Positions 37,177-50,366 of a DNA stretch of 64,000 bases are shown here, in pieces. Made by a program: the position numbers and the translations under genes. The first letter of the stretch is position 1. Every line of letters begins with the position of its first letter. The notes beneath the pieces are model-generated. The model was not told the DNA's origin. It saw only the letters and a program-made list of their open reading frames with translations, and did not search any database. Origin of the DNA: Actinomortierella ambigua (lineage: Eukaryota > Mortierellomycota > Mortierellomycetes > Mortierellales > Mortierellaceae); the NCBI GenBank assembly GCA_016098155.1, contig JAAAJB010000074.1:1-64000 (forward strand), written 5' to 3'.

Positions 37177-38902
37177 CTAAAAGTCTATGACACTCTTGAG
37201 GCCCATGTCTTGCATCAGCTGGGGCACGGGCCGTGGTGGCGTCTTGGCGATGAATGTCGAGTATTGGCGTTTTTGCTCGGCGAGCTCGCTGGCATCCTTT
37301 TCGGTGCGGTTAAATAGGGTCGATATCCGTCGTTGATCTTCTTCGTCTTCATTTGGCCTATTAAAAGGGAGCGTTGTATGTCAGTGCCTTGACCGAAATA
37401 CAAAAGACTTGTGGGGAGGGTCTGTTCTGGAAATGAGTGGAGCATCCTACCAGCGAACTGCTGTGCCAGAGGCGTCCAGCAGAGTCTTGCATGTGCCCCA
37501 GCTAAAGCGGACAATATTAGGATAGCCGAAAACAGGGTCCATGTTCTTTTTCAGCCACTGCACAGTCTTTGGATCTAAAAAGAGTCAGAAAGAGAAAAAA
37601 AAAAGGAGACAGGCAGAGCGAGTGGTGAGAATGAGAAAGATTGAAGGAAGACCAGCAACAAATGGGCTGGAAGAGAAATAGAACGTAACCATACCAGAGG
37701 GATATCCAGAGCCAAACTCGCGCGAGATGGTGTCTTTGATGCCTTCTTCAGCAAAAATCCAATGGCGTAGAACATCATCACGGGTGACCTTGGCGCAGAT
37801 ACTGGCCGCTGATACAATAGGATACTTGGAATCAGCCTTCTTCGCCACCGTAATCTTGGCGATCTTGGGAAACAGTCCTTCCAGCTTCTTCTGATATGTC
37901 TCTGGTGGTCCTACTGTATCAACATAGACCTAACATATAGGATCGAGAGAGAGAGAGAGAGAGAGAGAAAGAAAGAAGAGTGAGTACACAGGTAGGAAAA
38001 TAATTTCGTCCGATTGGTTCCACTAGCCAAAATCCAAAAATGCTCTATACCTCGCGAATATTCACTCCTTTGTCCAATGTGTCCCTGATCAATTGAATGG
38101 TGGTATCATGTGCCAGTGCATTGAGGTTGTACTTCTCTCTATAAAATGATCACATTTTGGGACATCAAAAAGGCGCGGTATGAGTACGTATTGAGCAATT
38201 GGATTCTGATACCATTCTGTGAAGACTTGGACACCTACTGGCGGAGCATGCTGTTCGAAATGTCCATGGGAGAAAGTACTCGGACACTCCAACCGATCAT
38301 ATCAGGCCGCGACACAATCACGTCCAGCAGACTGTCTCGCTCGTCCTCCTTGAGCGTCTTGGAGTCTACACGTTCATACCCAGACCAGAAAGGAAAAAAA
38401 AAATGTCAACTGGAAAGTCGTACGGAGAGTCTATTTATGTCTGCAAGCCCTTTGGCAGCCCTTCGTGTCTTCATTGGAGATGAATGTACCTGCAAATCCC
38501 ATGGTCTTGAGCTCATCTTGCCTGTCGATCGGGCAGTAGCAAATACCATACACCATTGGGCCTGAAATGAAGGTGGGAGGCAAAAATCACAGGGGTATGG
38601 CATCTTTGGTCAGTATTGTACGTGCGTGCATTAGAGGGACACACACACACAAAAGGACAGTTCAGATTGGGTGTGTTCTGTAGCTTGTCCTTTGCTTTCA
38701 TACCAAGCACCGGACCGCGTCCAGCCTCGTCAACGCCGAGAATACACTCCTGGTCAGGCTTCAGATCAGTCGGCAGGGGTGTGGCATAGGTGTACGACTT
38801 GAGCAAAGGAGCGTTGGTGCCGGAGGGTGGTCTGGTGCTAGTGGCATCCGAAGGTGAGCCAACTTTCTGGTCGACCTCGTTGTCAGAGTCCTCGAACGAC
38901 AT
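37177..38902 (-). CDS. RNASEH2A: Ribonuclease H2 subunit A (catalytic)
   Basis: Catalytic subunit that cuts RNA in RNA-DNA hybrids and excises ribonucleotides from DNA, in the nucleus. Seven exons: 38704-38902, 38490-38561, 38239-38365, 38051-38138, 37695-37929, 37451-37574 and 37177-37357 give 341 residues. Active-site landmarks: VDEAGRGP with Asp58-Glu59, [20 protein letters not shown] (Asp), and [37 protein letters not shown] and [12 protein letters not shown] follow. Residues 1-50 are an acidic/Ser-rich extension. The C-terminus ends in [12 protein letters not shown], a PIP-box-like segment (Q/M-x-x-x-x-x-x-DF) in the region where animal subunits contact partners; that reading is tentative. 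It diverges from C1D over 191 bp. Confidence 0.95.
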
Positions 38903-39093
38903 TGCTGAATGAGTTGGCAGTGGGTTTCGATGGAGAGTGCAGAGGACAACAGTAGACAGGTACCCTTTCGCGTCCTGCCCCTGCTCTCTTCAGCATGTTT
39001 GTGGCCACAAGCAAGCAGTCACACTTCATTTTTTTTTTTATGCCCTGCTGCAACAATACACTCACTCTTTTTGACATCACACAGACAAAGGAC

Positions 39094-39958
39094 ATGGCAT
39101 CAACATTACCAGATTCGCATGCAGGAGCCGTCAATGCTATGCTCAGCTCGCTAGCTGAGGTTGAAACTCTTCTGGAGCCACTCTTTGCCACATCAACATC
39201 GCTGAACGAGACCCTCGCAAAACTCGACACAGAGAAGCGCTGTCAACTGGAGTTGATGGTCGCCTATGCCATCAATACCCTTGCCTTTGGTATGAGAGCC
39301 AGCATTACAAGGAGAAAGGGCCAATGGACGACTCAATTAAAGGCGGCCTCTTGAATTGCTTGTTCAATCTTGTTTGAACTATGATACTGACATATTGACC
39401 TTTGCCGGCTTTTTGCCTTTCATTTGATAATCATTCTCCACTAGTCAACCTCAAGACGAACGGCGTTGCACCCAACACACACCCCGTCATGAAGGAACTT
39501 GTACGAGGGGATTCCACCATTGAAATAATAGCATTATTCCGCAATGATATCGCAGTTTTCAGTGAAGTCTAATAACAATCTTTGTGCCTGCCCCTCTCCC
39601 TCCCACTCTCCTCCCTTTTTACTAGGCACGGATCAAGAACTATACAGCAAAGATTAAGGCGGCAACGACGGTCAGCAAACCATCCATGAGCGTTGACACA
39701 GATGCAGCAGACCGATTCATCCGGAGCGCACTCGCTCATAACGTCATTGCGGACAAGAAGGAGGCCGCCGCTAAAAATGAGGGCAGCAATGACAATGGCG
39801 GCAGCGATCAGGAGGAGGCCGCCGCCAAAAACGCAAAGCGATCCGCTCCATCTCCAGGAAACGCAACCCAGCGGCAAAGGACTGTATCGTCCTCGTCGTC
39901 GTCTTCGGCCACTACCTCCACGGATGGACCACGGAAGAAGACAAAGTCCAAAAAGTAG
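39094..39958 (+). CDS. LRP1: C1D/Lrp1 (Rrp47) exosome cofactor
   Basis: C1D/Rrp47 binds Rrp6 and RNA and assists the nuclear exosome in processing 5.8S rRNA and snoRNAs. Three exons: 39094-39289, 39445-39500 and 39626-39958 give 194 residues. The Sas10/Utp3/C1D domain is recognisable: LSSLAEVETLLEPLFAT, LELMVAYAINTLAFVNLKTN, GVAPNTHPVMKELARIKNY and DTDAADRFIRSALAHNV. The tail is Ala/Asn/Ser-rich then basic (KKTKSKK), as in other members. Start is the first ATG after the divergent RNase H2A promoter region. Confidence 0.9.
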
Positions 39959-40457
39959 GGCATCTTTGCATAATCTCATCCCACGCCTCCCTCCACCTCA
40001 CTCTGGAAATAAAGAACGATACTATTCTCCATCATGCCGCAGCTGCCAAAAAATAGAAAAGAAAGGTTAAAGAGGATAAGTGTTTTATCTAGTTCAATGA
40101 GTACGGTAGTGAAGAGCTCTAGAACGCGTAGCGAAACCTCCCTTTTTTTCGTCCTACGCTGAAACTTGGGTTTGATCAGAGCTCGGAAGCAAGCAAGCCT
40201 TTGAACTACCGGAAGGGAGGGAGAAGGAGTTTGTGGAGAACAGAGGAGGGAGGTTCGACGCTCTCCGCACAAGGGCAGTGAGAAGGGGGGGGGGGAGGCG
40301 GGGAAATCGCGTACGGGGAGTTGGGGTGTGACAACTCAAAGAGGACCATCACCCAATATAAAAAGGGTGAGGAGATAATCACTTTTGTGCAAACCTAAAA
40401 AATATCAAAAGGAAGTGTGTCACGGCCAACCCTACAAAGAAGTAGAAACACCACACA
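39959..40457. other. C1D 3' region and RidA promoter
   Basis: Contains AATAAA-like sequence soon after the C1D stop, a G-run (40285-40296) and the RidA TATA box. No further gene seen. Confidence 0.45.
40357..40364 (+). promoter_or_regulatory. TATA box of the RidA gene
   Basis: TATAAAAA sits 101 bp upstream of the RidA start codon, the same arrangement as before eS27 and CTP synthase. Confidence 0.65.
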
Positions 40458-41589
40458 ATGTCGTCCTCGATTCTTTCACGCTTTGCTCCCGCCATCAAGA
40501 CTCAGATTCGCACCATGTCCTCCCTCAAGGTTATCAACTCCTCTGCTGCCCCTGCTGCCCTGGGCCCCTACTGTACGTGGCCCATTCAGCCTCATCTCAT
40601 GAGCAAAGACTCATTCATCATCACGACTCTTTTGTGGTTGTTCTCACGCGCAGTTTCTTAATCGTATTGTTTCTCTCCTTTCCTTTTCTTTCTTTTCCAG
40701 CCCAGGCCATTGCTGCCAACGGCCTCGTCTTCTGCTCTGGCTCGATCCCCATCGACCCCAAGTCTGGTGAGATTATTGGTTCCGAGGTCAAGGCTCAGAC
40801 TGTAAGTGGAGGAGTTATGATCCTCTTCTCATCCTCCCCTTTTCCCACGACTGTTGTACCCAACAAAAATCTGTATCACCAATGGGGTAGATCATGGAGC
40901 CACAATATCGTGGCCGAAAAAACAGCCACGGGCATTCCCGGGTCAATCAACCCACCCTATATTTTTTTATGTGGTGTCAGCAGCAGTGCCTTTTCGCGCG
41001 CGTCGTAATATGTGTGGCTCTCTGGTTCTGATCTACATGCGTTGGTGGTGATCAAGAATGACTGACAATTGCCCGATCGGCTTCCTTCTCTTTTTATTTC
41101 TCATGACTTTGGGAACGCGATCTTTTAGCGCCAGGTCTTTGCCAACATGACCGAGGTCCTCAAGGCCTCCAACGCCTCCCTGAGCTCCGTCGTCAAGACC
41201 ACCGTCTTCTTGAAGGTTTGTTTTTTTTTTCTTGATGCACACCGATCCGCTGTCCTTCCTAGAACGAGAGCTGTAGCGCGAGGCGAATCACTTCTAAACA
41301 TGCCGACACATTTCTTTTTCACAATGCCACAATAGAACATGAACGACTTTGTCGCCATGAACGAGGTCTACGGCGAGGTGAGATGATCGAGGGTGGCACT
41401 ATGAACGAGGCTGAGAGACATTTTTTGTTGTTGTTTCTGTTATCCATTCCGCTGACTGGACTTTCTTCTATACTTTTTGTTTCTTAGTTGATGGGTGACG
41501 CCCGCCCTGCTCGCTCGACTGTCGAGGTTGCTCGTCTCCCCAAGGATGTCCTTGTCGAGATTGAGTGCGTTGCTGTCGTCAACAACTAA
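40458..41589 (+). CDS. RIDA: RidA/YjgF/UK114 reactive-intermediate deaminase (Mmf1/Hmf1-like)
   Basis: Hydrolyses reactive 2-aminoacrylate-type enamines released by PLP enzymes. Five exons: 40458-40572, 40701-40801, 41129-41215, 41336-41377 and 41488-41589 give 148 residues. Residues 1-19 (MSSSILSRFAPAIKTQIRT) are basic and hydroxylated, like a mitochondrial presequence; a second ATG at 40515 (Met20) begins the conserved domain and would give a cytosolic form. Family marks: APAALGPYSQAI, SGSIPIDPKSGEI, VVKTTVFLKNMNDF and GDARPARSTVEVARLPKDV with the catalytic Arg, then VEIECVAVV. Yeast makes these forms from two genes (Mmf1, Hmf1); here one transcript with two starts could serve both. Confidence 0.95.
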
Positions 41590-41893
41590 AAAGGTGTCGC
41601 CACCTCTTTCCTCACTTACGTGAATAAATAGACCGATGTACAGTTTCCATGTGTTCGATGTGCCAAGTGGTATTGGGGAGAGAAAGAAGGATACGGATGA
41701 AGGAGCCATTTGACTGTGGGCAACTTTTTTATATGAGCAATGGCTAGCAAGATCAAGAGCACATCCCATTGGTTTGCCACCAATCTACTCATCCTCCCAA
41801 AAAGCCACTCTGGCTGGCTATGAAAAAAAAGAGAATCAGGTTCTTTTTTGGGATTCCCGCAACCTCTTCCGCCCCACTGCACTCGACATTCCA
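41590..41893. other. Short gap between RidA and the F-box/JmjC gene
   Basis: Includes an AATAAA-type signal at about 41623 and the probable promoter of the next gene. The F-box/JmjC frame stays open upstream to about 41774 without an ATG. Confidence 0.45.
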
Positions 41894-43831
41894 ATGCCAT
41901 CGACACCAGCAACAGTAGCAGCAACAGCAGGAGGAGGCCCGCCGGCCAAGCGCCAGCGCATCATTGTCCGGCATGAAAAGTCGAGCATGACCACGCAGCA
42001 TGTAATGTCGCTTCAGCACCCGCTCGGGATCAAGCCTATGGGCAACTACTTTATGGACGCTACGCAGCCAGGGTTCAAGGGCAGCTGCCGCGGCCCGTCC
42101 CTGGGCAACCTCGCCCGTCTCACGGACGAGGTCCTGCTCGAACTCCTCGGCCATCTCACGCCCCAAGAGTTGTTGACGTTGGGCGAGTGCTCCCGAGTCT
42201 TGTACGCATTCACACACCTCGAAGAGCTGTGGCGACCCCTGACGTTGGAACGGTTCAAGGGCGACTGGGTCTGGCAAGAGGACAGCTGGCGACTGACGTA
42301 TCTGAAACGGGCGGACGCCAACTATGACACATCGACCATGCCAGCGAACCGGGCCAGGTTCCGTCTGACCCATTTCTATTCGGACACGCTGTTCCAACCG
42401 TTCAAGTGTGCGGCGATCGGGATGGACCCTTACATCGCCGTGGAGAACATTGATCGACGCACGGGCCTGACGGTGGACCAATTCATTGACGAATACGAAC
42501 GACCGGGCAAGCCCGTGATCTTGGCCGATGGGTGTCGACACTGGCCGGGTTTGCAGATCTGGAACGAGACCAACTTTTTGGAGCGATGGCCTCAAGCCGT
42601 CTTGCGGGCGGAATCGGTCGACATGACCCTCGAACACTATTTCCGCTATGCGCACAACACCAAGGACGAGAGCCCGCTGTACCTGTTTGACAAAAACTTT
42701 GGGGAGCGTTGTCCGGGCATCTTGGATGAGATGGAGGTGCCCCCCTATTTTCGAGAGGACTTTTTCAAACTGTTGGGCGATCAACGACCCGATTTCCGTT
42801 GGCTGATCGTTGGCCCTGCTCGCTCGGGCTCGACCTTCCACAAGGATCCAAATGCGACATCGGCTTGGAACGCCGTCATCACGGGCTCGAAAAAGTGGAT
42901 CATGTTCCCGCCGCATATCCTACCGCCAGGCGTGTTCACCAACGAAGGTATTAAAAAAAAGGAAGAAAACATCGATTGTGTCCTCTACTCGCGCAAGGAG
43001 GGAGTATCAGGGAGAGAGTCCAAAAGACAGTCGTTCTAACAATGCATTTCTTTTTCATTTCTCTCTTTGTTCGTTTCCTTAGATGAGTCGGAGGTGACAT
43101 CCCCAGTATCGTTAATGGAATGGTTCAGCAACTTTTACCAACAGACCCAACTCCCCGACGATCCATCCTTACGACCATTGGAGGGAATTTGCCGACCGGG
43201 CGAGATCATGTTTGTGCCGCGCGGGTGGTGGCACGCTGTCGTCAACCTCGAGGACTGTATTGCCGTCACCCAAAACTACGTCGGCTCGCAAAACCTGCGC
43301 GAAACCATGGAGTTTTTGTACTACAAACGCGATCAGGTCTCTGGCGTGCCCGACCACCGTCGCGAGGGCTTGTTTGAGGAGTGGAAGGAGGCCTTTTACA
43401 CACAGCTATCAAACACTTCACAGCAGGACAAGAAGGACGAGGGGGAGAAGGTGGAGGAGAAGAGCAATGCTAACAACGAGAAGAATGAAAAACTGCTGGC
43501 CCTTTGGGCCAAGTATGAGGAGGATATTGTCCGGCAGGCCAAGATCAGGGCGCACACAAAGCGGTGTGCAGCAGATACCACTCACCCTGAGAAGCAGCGG
43601 GAGCTATCGTTCTGGGAGCGTGCAAAGATGGGCACTTCATCTTCTTCATCCACAGCAGCAGCAGCATCAGGAGACGCGTCCCAAGAAAGCGAGATGACCC
43701 TTACAACAGCCGTCGTACAAGACGGCGAAGCTCCATCAGGAACGGGATCGTCCTCTGGAGGATTTTCCTTTGGCTTTGCATTTGATCCGGAAGACGACGA
43801 AGAAGGCGAGGAGGAAGAACCTGCCAACTGA
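41894..43831 (+). CDS. F-box plus JmjC-domain protein (JMJD6-like)
   Basis: Predicted 2-oxoglutarate/Fe(II) oxygenase that may act as histone or protein hydroxylase/demethylase and, through the F-box, join an SCF ubiquitin ligase. Two exons, 41894-42947 and 43083-43831, give 600 residues. F-box at about 73-120 (LARLTDEVLLELLGHLTPQE, CSRVLYAF, LWRPL). JmjC follows: GKPVILADGCRHWP, then FHKDPNATSAWNAVITGSKK with iron ligands His316 and Asp318, and PRGWWHAVVNLE with His402. All three ligands are intact. The tail is acidic and Lys-rich, ending in a Ser-rich and Asp/Glu-rich segment. Start is the first in-frame ATG; an upstream exon cannot be excluded. Confidence 0.88.
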
Positions 43832-43979
43832 GACGATGCATGGATAGACATCAAAAATACAAAAATGTACAACTACCAATTACCATAGAAACACACAAAT
43901 ACAAACATTCAAAAAAAATCAAGACAGTTTATAATATGAATGCCTGGGATGGAATGATCCCCTATACATACAGTCTCCA

Positions 43980-44016
<37 letters not shown>

Positions 44017-44027
44017 GCTCTCTCTCT

Positions 44028-45665
44028 TTATTTCGCCTTTTGCTTTTCGCGCTCAGCCTTCTCGGCGTAGATGCGGTTCATGTGAGGGCCTTCGAAGAAG
44101 AGAACAGAGACCCAGAAGACAATGTACATGTCGATCGCGAGAACATAGCCCGTCAACGACTGGTAGTAAATCGCCGTACCCAGCATGGCCATCGATGTAC
44201 CGACGTACTGAGGGTCCTGGAAGTAGACATAAGGACCATCCGTGACCTAGAAGAAGAAGAAGAAGAAGAAGAAGGGGAAAAAAATCAAAGTTAGTTGTGG
44301 GGTTAATTTTGAGTATCTGGAACCAATCCCAGCCAGTACACGGGGAACTGGAGGGAAGCAATAAAAGAACGTCGAATCATCAAGATACAAAGAAACTTAC
44401 AGGAGCCTCCATGAGATGACCGAACGAGTCGCCGTTATACATGCCCTTGATGCCCAGCGCCTTGAGGGTCCACAGGTTCAGAAGGAAACCAAGCACAAAA
44501 ATCGTCGCGCCGGCATAGGTTGCCACCTGCTCTGGGAGAAGGACAAACTATGGAAGTGTCATAAAAGAAAAGAGGGTTAGTTTTTCTTTTTTTTTTTTTT
44601 TTACTCGAGAATATGANNNNNNNNNNAACGGAAGGAAAGGTAGGGGTAGTTGGACAGACGAATCTGATCATGTCACTTACCGAGCCAACATCAAAGAGAA
44701 CAGCCTTGTGAATGATCTGATCACGAATATAAGCGCTCAGGAGCAGGTACGCGGCATAAAAGTAGATGGCGTTCTTGCCCAGGAGCTACAATGGCGAGGG
44801 GAGGGAGGAAGGGGAAAAGAGAAGAGTGGTGTGCAATTTTGTTAGTGGTTTGTCTGTGCACACACGAACGTTATGGTTGTTGGGGGCGCTGATGGGAAGG
44901 GGAGAAAAGATTTTTTTCACGTGTGGCGCGTGTGTTCTGAGGTGCTAGATGGATCTATTGGTTCATGGTAGAGGGGAAAGATAGAGAGGAAAAGACAAGA
45001 AGACGTGATCATTCTCCTCTCGCCTTTCATATTCTCGCACGACCACTCTCCTCAATCCTTCGATCCATGGTAGACCATCCCTGATCGTTACCTTGGTGAA
45101 TCCACGGGTGTTGTACTCGAATCGGGCAGTGAGGTTGTAGTTGGCAACGTGAGCGATCAATGCGACTGTTAGAAGAAGGAGAAAAAGAAAAAAAAAAGTA
45201 TGGGGTTTTTTTTGCGTTAGAGTTGGCTGTGAGAAGAGACAATCGGAGATGCAACACAGATAATATCCAAGAACGTGAGAGAAGGGTTTCCCCTTCCCAC
45301 CCCACACACACTGACAAATATGCGCGATTCCTCCAGAAAGACACAAAAAAAAGAAAAAAAAGCTGTCGGAACAATGGATAGTCATAGATAACCTCCCGTC
45401 ACTCCTTCAGCAGAATCTCCGAGTCCTCAAGAGCGAGAGAGAGAGAAAGAAAGAAGAGTCTACTGGTCGCAATGCTGGTGTTATGCCCCCCTCCCTCGGT
45501 CATAAGTAAAACTTGGGAAATACGTGCCGAAATGAAAGGGTCCGGTTCCTGAAACTTACAAATAGCAAACTGGCAGGTAGGAGTGTTCACTGTCTCCCAG
45601 AGATACACCAGGAACTCAGCCGACTGCACCGACTGGAATGTCACATCGAAGGATCGAGCGCCCAT
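44028..45665 (-). CDS. OPI3: Phospholipid N-methyltransferase (Opi3/PEMT family)
   Basis: ER membrane enzyme that performs the last SAM-dependent methylations from phosphatidylethanolamine to phosphatidylcholine. Five exons: 45560-45665, 45092-45165, 44681-44785, 44401-44547 and 44028-44246 give 216 residues, close to yeast Opi3. Multiple hydrophobic segments are present. Conserved parts: FEYNTRGFTK, the helix FVLGFLLNLWTLKALGIKGM, YNGDSFGHLMEAPVTDGPY and the SAM-site pattern FQDPQYVGTSMAMLGTA, then FWVSVLFFEGPHMNRIYAEK at the C-terminus with a KQKAK end. The intron between exons 3 and 4 contains a 10-N assembly gap, so that intron's length is unknown. A CT repeat abuts the stop codon. Confidence 0.93.
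44617..44626. other. Assembly gap (10 N)
   Basis: Ten N inside the third intron of the phospholipid methyltransferase gene, just after a 16-T run. The neighbouring exons join in phase, so no coding sequence appears lost. Confidence 0.99.
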
Positions 45666-46425
45666 GATGAATCTCGTGAAATGTCGAAGAAGGGTGGGAG
45701 GGTGGGGTAGAAAAAGGAAAGAGTTCCTGCAGACCTTTAACGTAGAACAGAACTCCCCCTCTGGTCACGTGTATGTTCACTCGCGTGATAACACGACACT
45801 TGACTGTTGGAGGGAGGGGAGCGAAATAAAAGTAAACCAGCCATGGCTTTCTTCTTAGACGTAGCAGTACAGGGCTTGGTCGAAGGTCGTTGAATAGGAT
45901 CACGAGAAACCATCTCGATAGACAAAGACAGAAAACCGCGTGGATCGGCACACGATAGTTTGAACCAGTCAATCATCAGGCAGAAGGAGGCAAGGCATCA
46001 AAGGTCTTTATTATTGTGCTGCCGTTGATATGTTCCAGTTTTTTTTTTGTTTTTAACTATGGGGAAGGAAAGGGGTAGAAGTACATGGAGTGAATAGAAT
46101 AGAGAGGGAGAGCAAAGATAGGAGACACCTTGCCGGCAAGGTGGGACAAGGCAAGATAACAAAGAGGGCGGGGCATCATCAGAGAGGGGGGAAAGTTGAC
46201 TCGGATCCGGTGTTGTTCAGCAAAAACTTTCTGCGCAAAGGAAAATGATACTATAGGAACCATTGCTCTCGCAATGGAGCCAATATCAGTCGCGCGTGGT
46301 TCTTAAGAGTACAACTAAGAAGCATAGCTGGATGGAGGAGAAAGAGCAATAAAGCCAGTTTAAGTACACCAGAACCAAAGTTTCGCCAATTGCCATGACC
46401 ACTGACGTTCAAGTTATGCCCCTTC
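45666..46425. other. Methyltransferase upstream region / E2 3' region
   Basis: Gap between two tandem minus-strand genes. No open frame of convincing composition, tRNA or repeat array was seen. Confidence 0.4.
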
Positions 46426-47572
<1,147 letters not shown>

Positions 47573-48238
47573 TGCTGAAATGGAGGTCAAGGAGAAAGGG
47601 TTGCTGGACGGCAATGGAAGATGAGATGTAGCTGACGACGCAAAGGTTACCGCAGTAGGATAATTACGGGGCAATGCGTGTGAACGGGGGCAAGGTGAGG
47701 TCGAGAGACGAGGAGGGGGGGGGAGCTGAGAGGAATGAAAAGGGAAAAGGCCTTTCATTCTTTTTCTTTTTCTTTTGACCTTTGTTTTGTGGGAGGTAGA
47801 GCAAGTCACGTGGTAAGACGAGTTCTCTGGTAAGACAATCGGCTTCGGTGGCAAACGACCAAATCCGCCTTACAGGGCTTTTTTGCTCTGGCAATTTGGA
47901 AGGTTGTCGGTAATACTTGTCAAGTCGTTTGCGTCTTCTTCGTCGTGTTATGCCTCACCCTTTTTACGTTCTGTTGGTTCCTCTCTCTACGCTCTCCCGA
48001 AACTCTTTTACATTAGGATGGACATAACTCGTCCTTTTTTGGTCTTCTTCGATTTGAGAGGGTGGTGGTGATTTTTTTTTCAAGCTGGGACATACAAGGT
48101 AGGTGTTGGTGGTCATAAAACAGGTACAATACGAAACAAAAGTGAAAAAGGACATATAACTTTTTCCCAACCATCAGCAGAACTGGATTTCTTTTGACAA
48201 TGTAAAAAACTGGTAAAAGAAGCGAAAAAGTTTTACAT
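47573..48238. other. E2 upstream region / eS6 3' region
   Basis: Contains the promoter of the E2 gene and the 3' UTR of eS6, both minus strand. A G-run lies at 47714-47723. No additional gene found. Confidence 0.4.
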
Positions 48239-50366
48239 TTAAGCCGACTTGTGGACGGAAGAAGCACGACGCTTGCGGATCTCCTGGCGCTTCTCGGCAG
48301 CCTCCTTGACGCGCTTGGCAATGATAGCCTTGTACTCGGCCTCGGACTCCTTGGCCTTCTCGGCGCGCTGCTTCTTGAGAGCAAGGCGGTGACGCTTGCG
48401 CTGAAGAACAACGGGGGTGACCAGGCGCTGGATCTTGGGGGCCTTGGTGTAAGGCTTCTTCTCAGCGTTCTTGGGCTGGACCTCGCGACGGATAACGTAC
48501 TTGCGGACATCATCATCCTTGGTCAAGTTCTGTTGGTGTCAAGTGATTATCAAGAGAGAGAGAGATAAAGTGGGTTAGAAAACTGTTCTTCTTTGTTTTT
48601 TCCGTGAATGTAATAAAAATCTGACAATCGTCAAGATCAAAAGAAAACAAGTGTTGTCCGAATGTGCCGTCCAATCCTGTTCTCCAAGTGTCATAGCTCC
48701 AAAAAACTCAGTTGCGTGAGATAATCGCATACTCTCTTGGATGCTTTTTGTGCTTTGCAGGTGATGTCTCCCGTCACGTCCAAAAAAAATCAACGCGGCT
48801 GATCGTATCAATTGAACGCGCTGCAGTGGCCAAACCCCCCTCCCAAAATGCCGGCGTGATATTTGTTGATGTGATAAGAGTTTCCCCTCGTCCAACAGTG
48901 TTTTGCTGAGCTTGTCCCGCGATAAAAGATTGTTGTTGGTCCTGCTCTCTTCTCAAAAGTCTCCTGAAACAAAACTTGAGCCAGTGGAGGTCAAAAGTAC
49001 GTACGAAGAACTTGCGGATCTTGCTGGCACGCTTGGGGCCGAGGCGCTTGGGGACAATGGTGTCGGTGAGGCCGGGGAGGTCCTGCTCACCCTGCTTGAC
49101 AATGGTGACAGCGAGGACAGACAGGTCAGAGCCGACAATGCAGCCACGGACCGACTTGCGCTTGCGCTCACCGGTGCGGCGAGGGCGGTAGCACGAGTGA
49201 CCCTTGGAGAGCAGGAGGCGGACACGGTTGGGAAGGAGGACACCCTGCTTCATGGGGAAACCCTGCTTGTCGTTACCACCGGTGATCTTGAAGACGTAGC
49301 CCTTGAACTCGTCGCCAAGAGAGTCAGCAGCGACCTCAGTGGAGATGCGCTTGTCGTAGAAGATGCGACTATTGGTTTTGGGGGATAGTCAAGAGTATAA
49401 AAAAGGTCAGACGTTGGGTCAGAAAAAAAAGTCTACTGCTGTCTCGTCCAGTGTAGTATGGTGGGTGGTGTGTGGGAGGGTTCCGTGATCCCGTTCCTTC
49501 TCCAAACTGATTTCCTCCTGTGTTGTTGATGGTTGATCCTTGCTAGTGGGAAACAAAGGCTCCATCTCTCTTTCTCGACTGAACAACTAGCGTCATCCTC
49601 CAGTGCAAGGTTGAGGCGTTCACTCAATCCAGAGATTGGCCTAGTATGATTGTTCGGCTTGTCCGAAACGACCTGCAGTGATGCAACGACACCGACGACA
49701 CCAAAAACGATCAACGTGCGCTAGCCAACCAAAGCTTCTACTGATCCTCCGTGTGCACTCATCCTGGTGCCATCGTTGCTACGTGTGCTCTCTCACTTGA
49801 AACGATCCTCCGAGTGGGTAGTGTTCTGATTCCTGCTCATAAAAACTTACACCTTGCGCTCGTCATCGAACTCGATGGTCTTCTGGCAGCCAGTGGCTGG
49901 GTTGGCAATGTTCAACTATAAGGAGCAGGTGGAAAGAGAGAGAGGTTCAACATGAGTTGAAGTGTTCAAAAAAAAGTCCCTAGACAGGGCAGAGTCTCTA
50001 GAAGGTGATTGCTGGGTTCTGGTTGAGCATAAAAAGTCCATCCTGAACGGTGTTGCTGTTGGTAACTGTTATTTGAGGTGGGGGATGTAGCTGGAGGGAC
50101 TTGTTGGATCAGATGGACAGGAGGGCAAGTGAGTGATGCCTCAAAGTCAAGTCATGGGTGATGTTGGTGGTGGGATCAGCGTAACGCCCTGTGCCAAGTC
50201 GTCAAACGGAGAGGGTTGTCCGGGTGGAGATATGATGGTTGGCGACGGCGTATCCCGCAAGAGTGACAATGGTGGGTCCTGGATGGTGAGGTCTTCCCGA
50301 TGGATGGTACACGCCCGTTGTGATCGATGGATTGCGCTCAATGGATATCCAAGGCCGCACCTTCAT
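48239..50366 (-). CDS. RPS6: 40S ribosomal protein eS6
   Basis: Small-subunit ribosomal protein and classic target of TOR/S6-kinase signalling. Four exons: 50361-50366, 49851-49915, 49005-49368 and 48239-48529 give 241 residues, normal length. The first coding exon is only ATG-AAG (Met-Lys), preceded by a pyrimidine-rich leader; this is inferred because the next exon begins at Leu3 ([20 protein letters not shown]). Then [52 protein letters not shown] and the basic C-terminal helix. The end [10 protein letters not shown] keeps the Arg-Arg-x-Ser-Ser phosphorylation site of fungal eS6. It diverges from ATG7 over 485 bp. Confidence 0.94.

Noticed and set aside
41789..42916. A 375-codon minus-strand frame opposite the F-box/JmjC gene
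   Set aside because: Same cause: antisense shadow of a GC3-rich exon. The plus strand carries clear JmjC motifs.
48530..49004. A snoRNA inside the long eS6 introns
   Set aside because: I looked for C/D box pairs on the gene strand and found no convincing C box near a D box.
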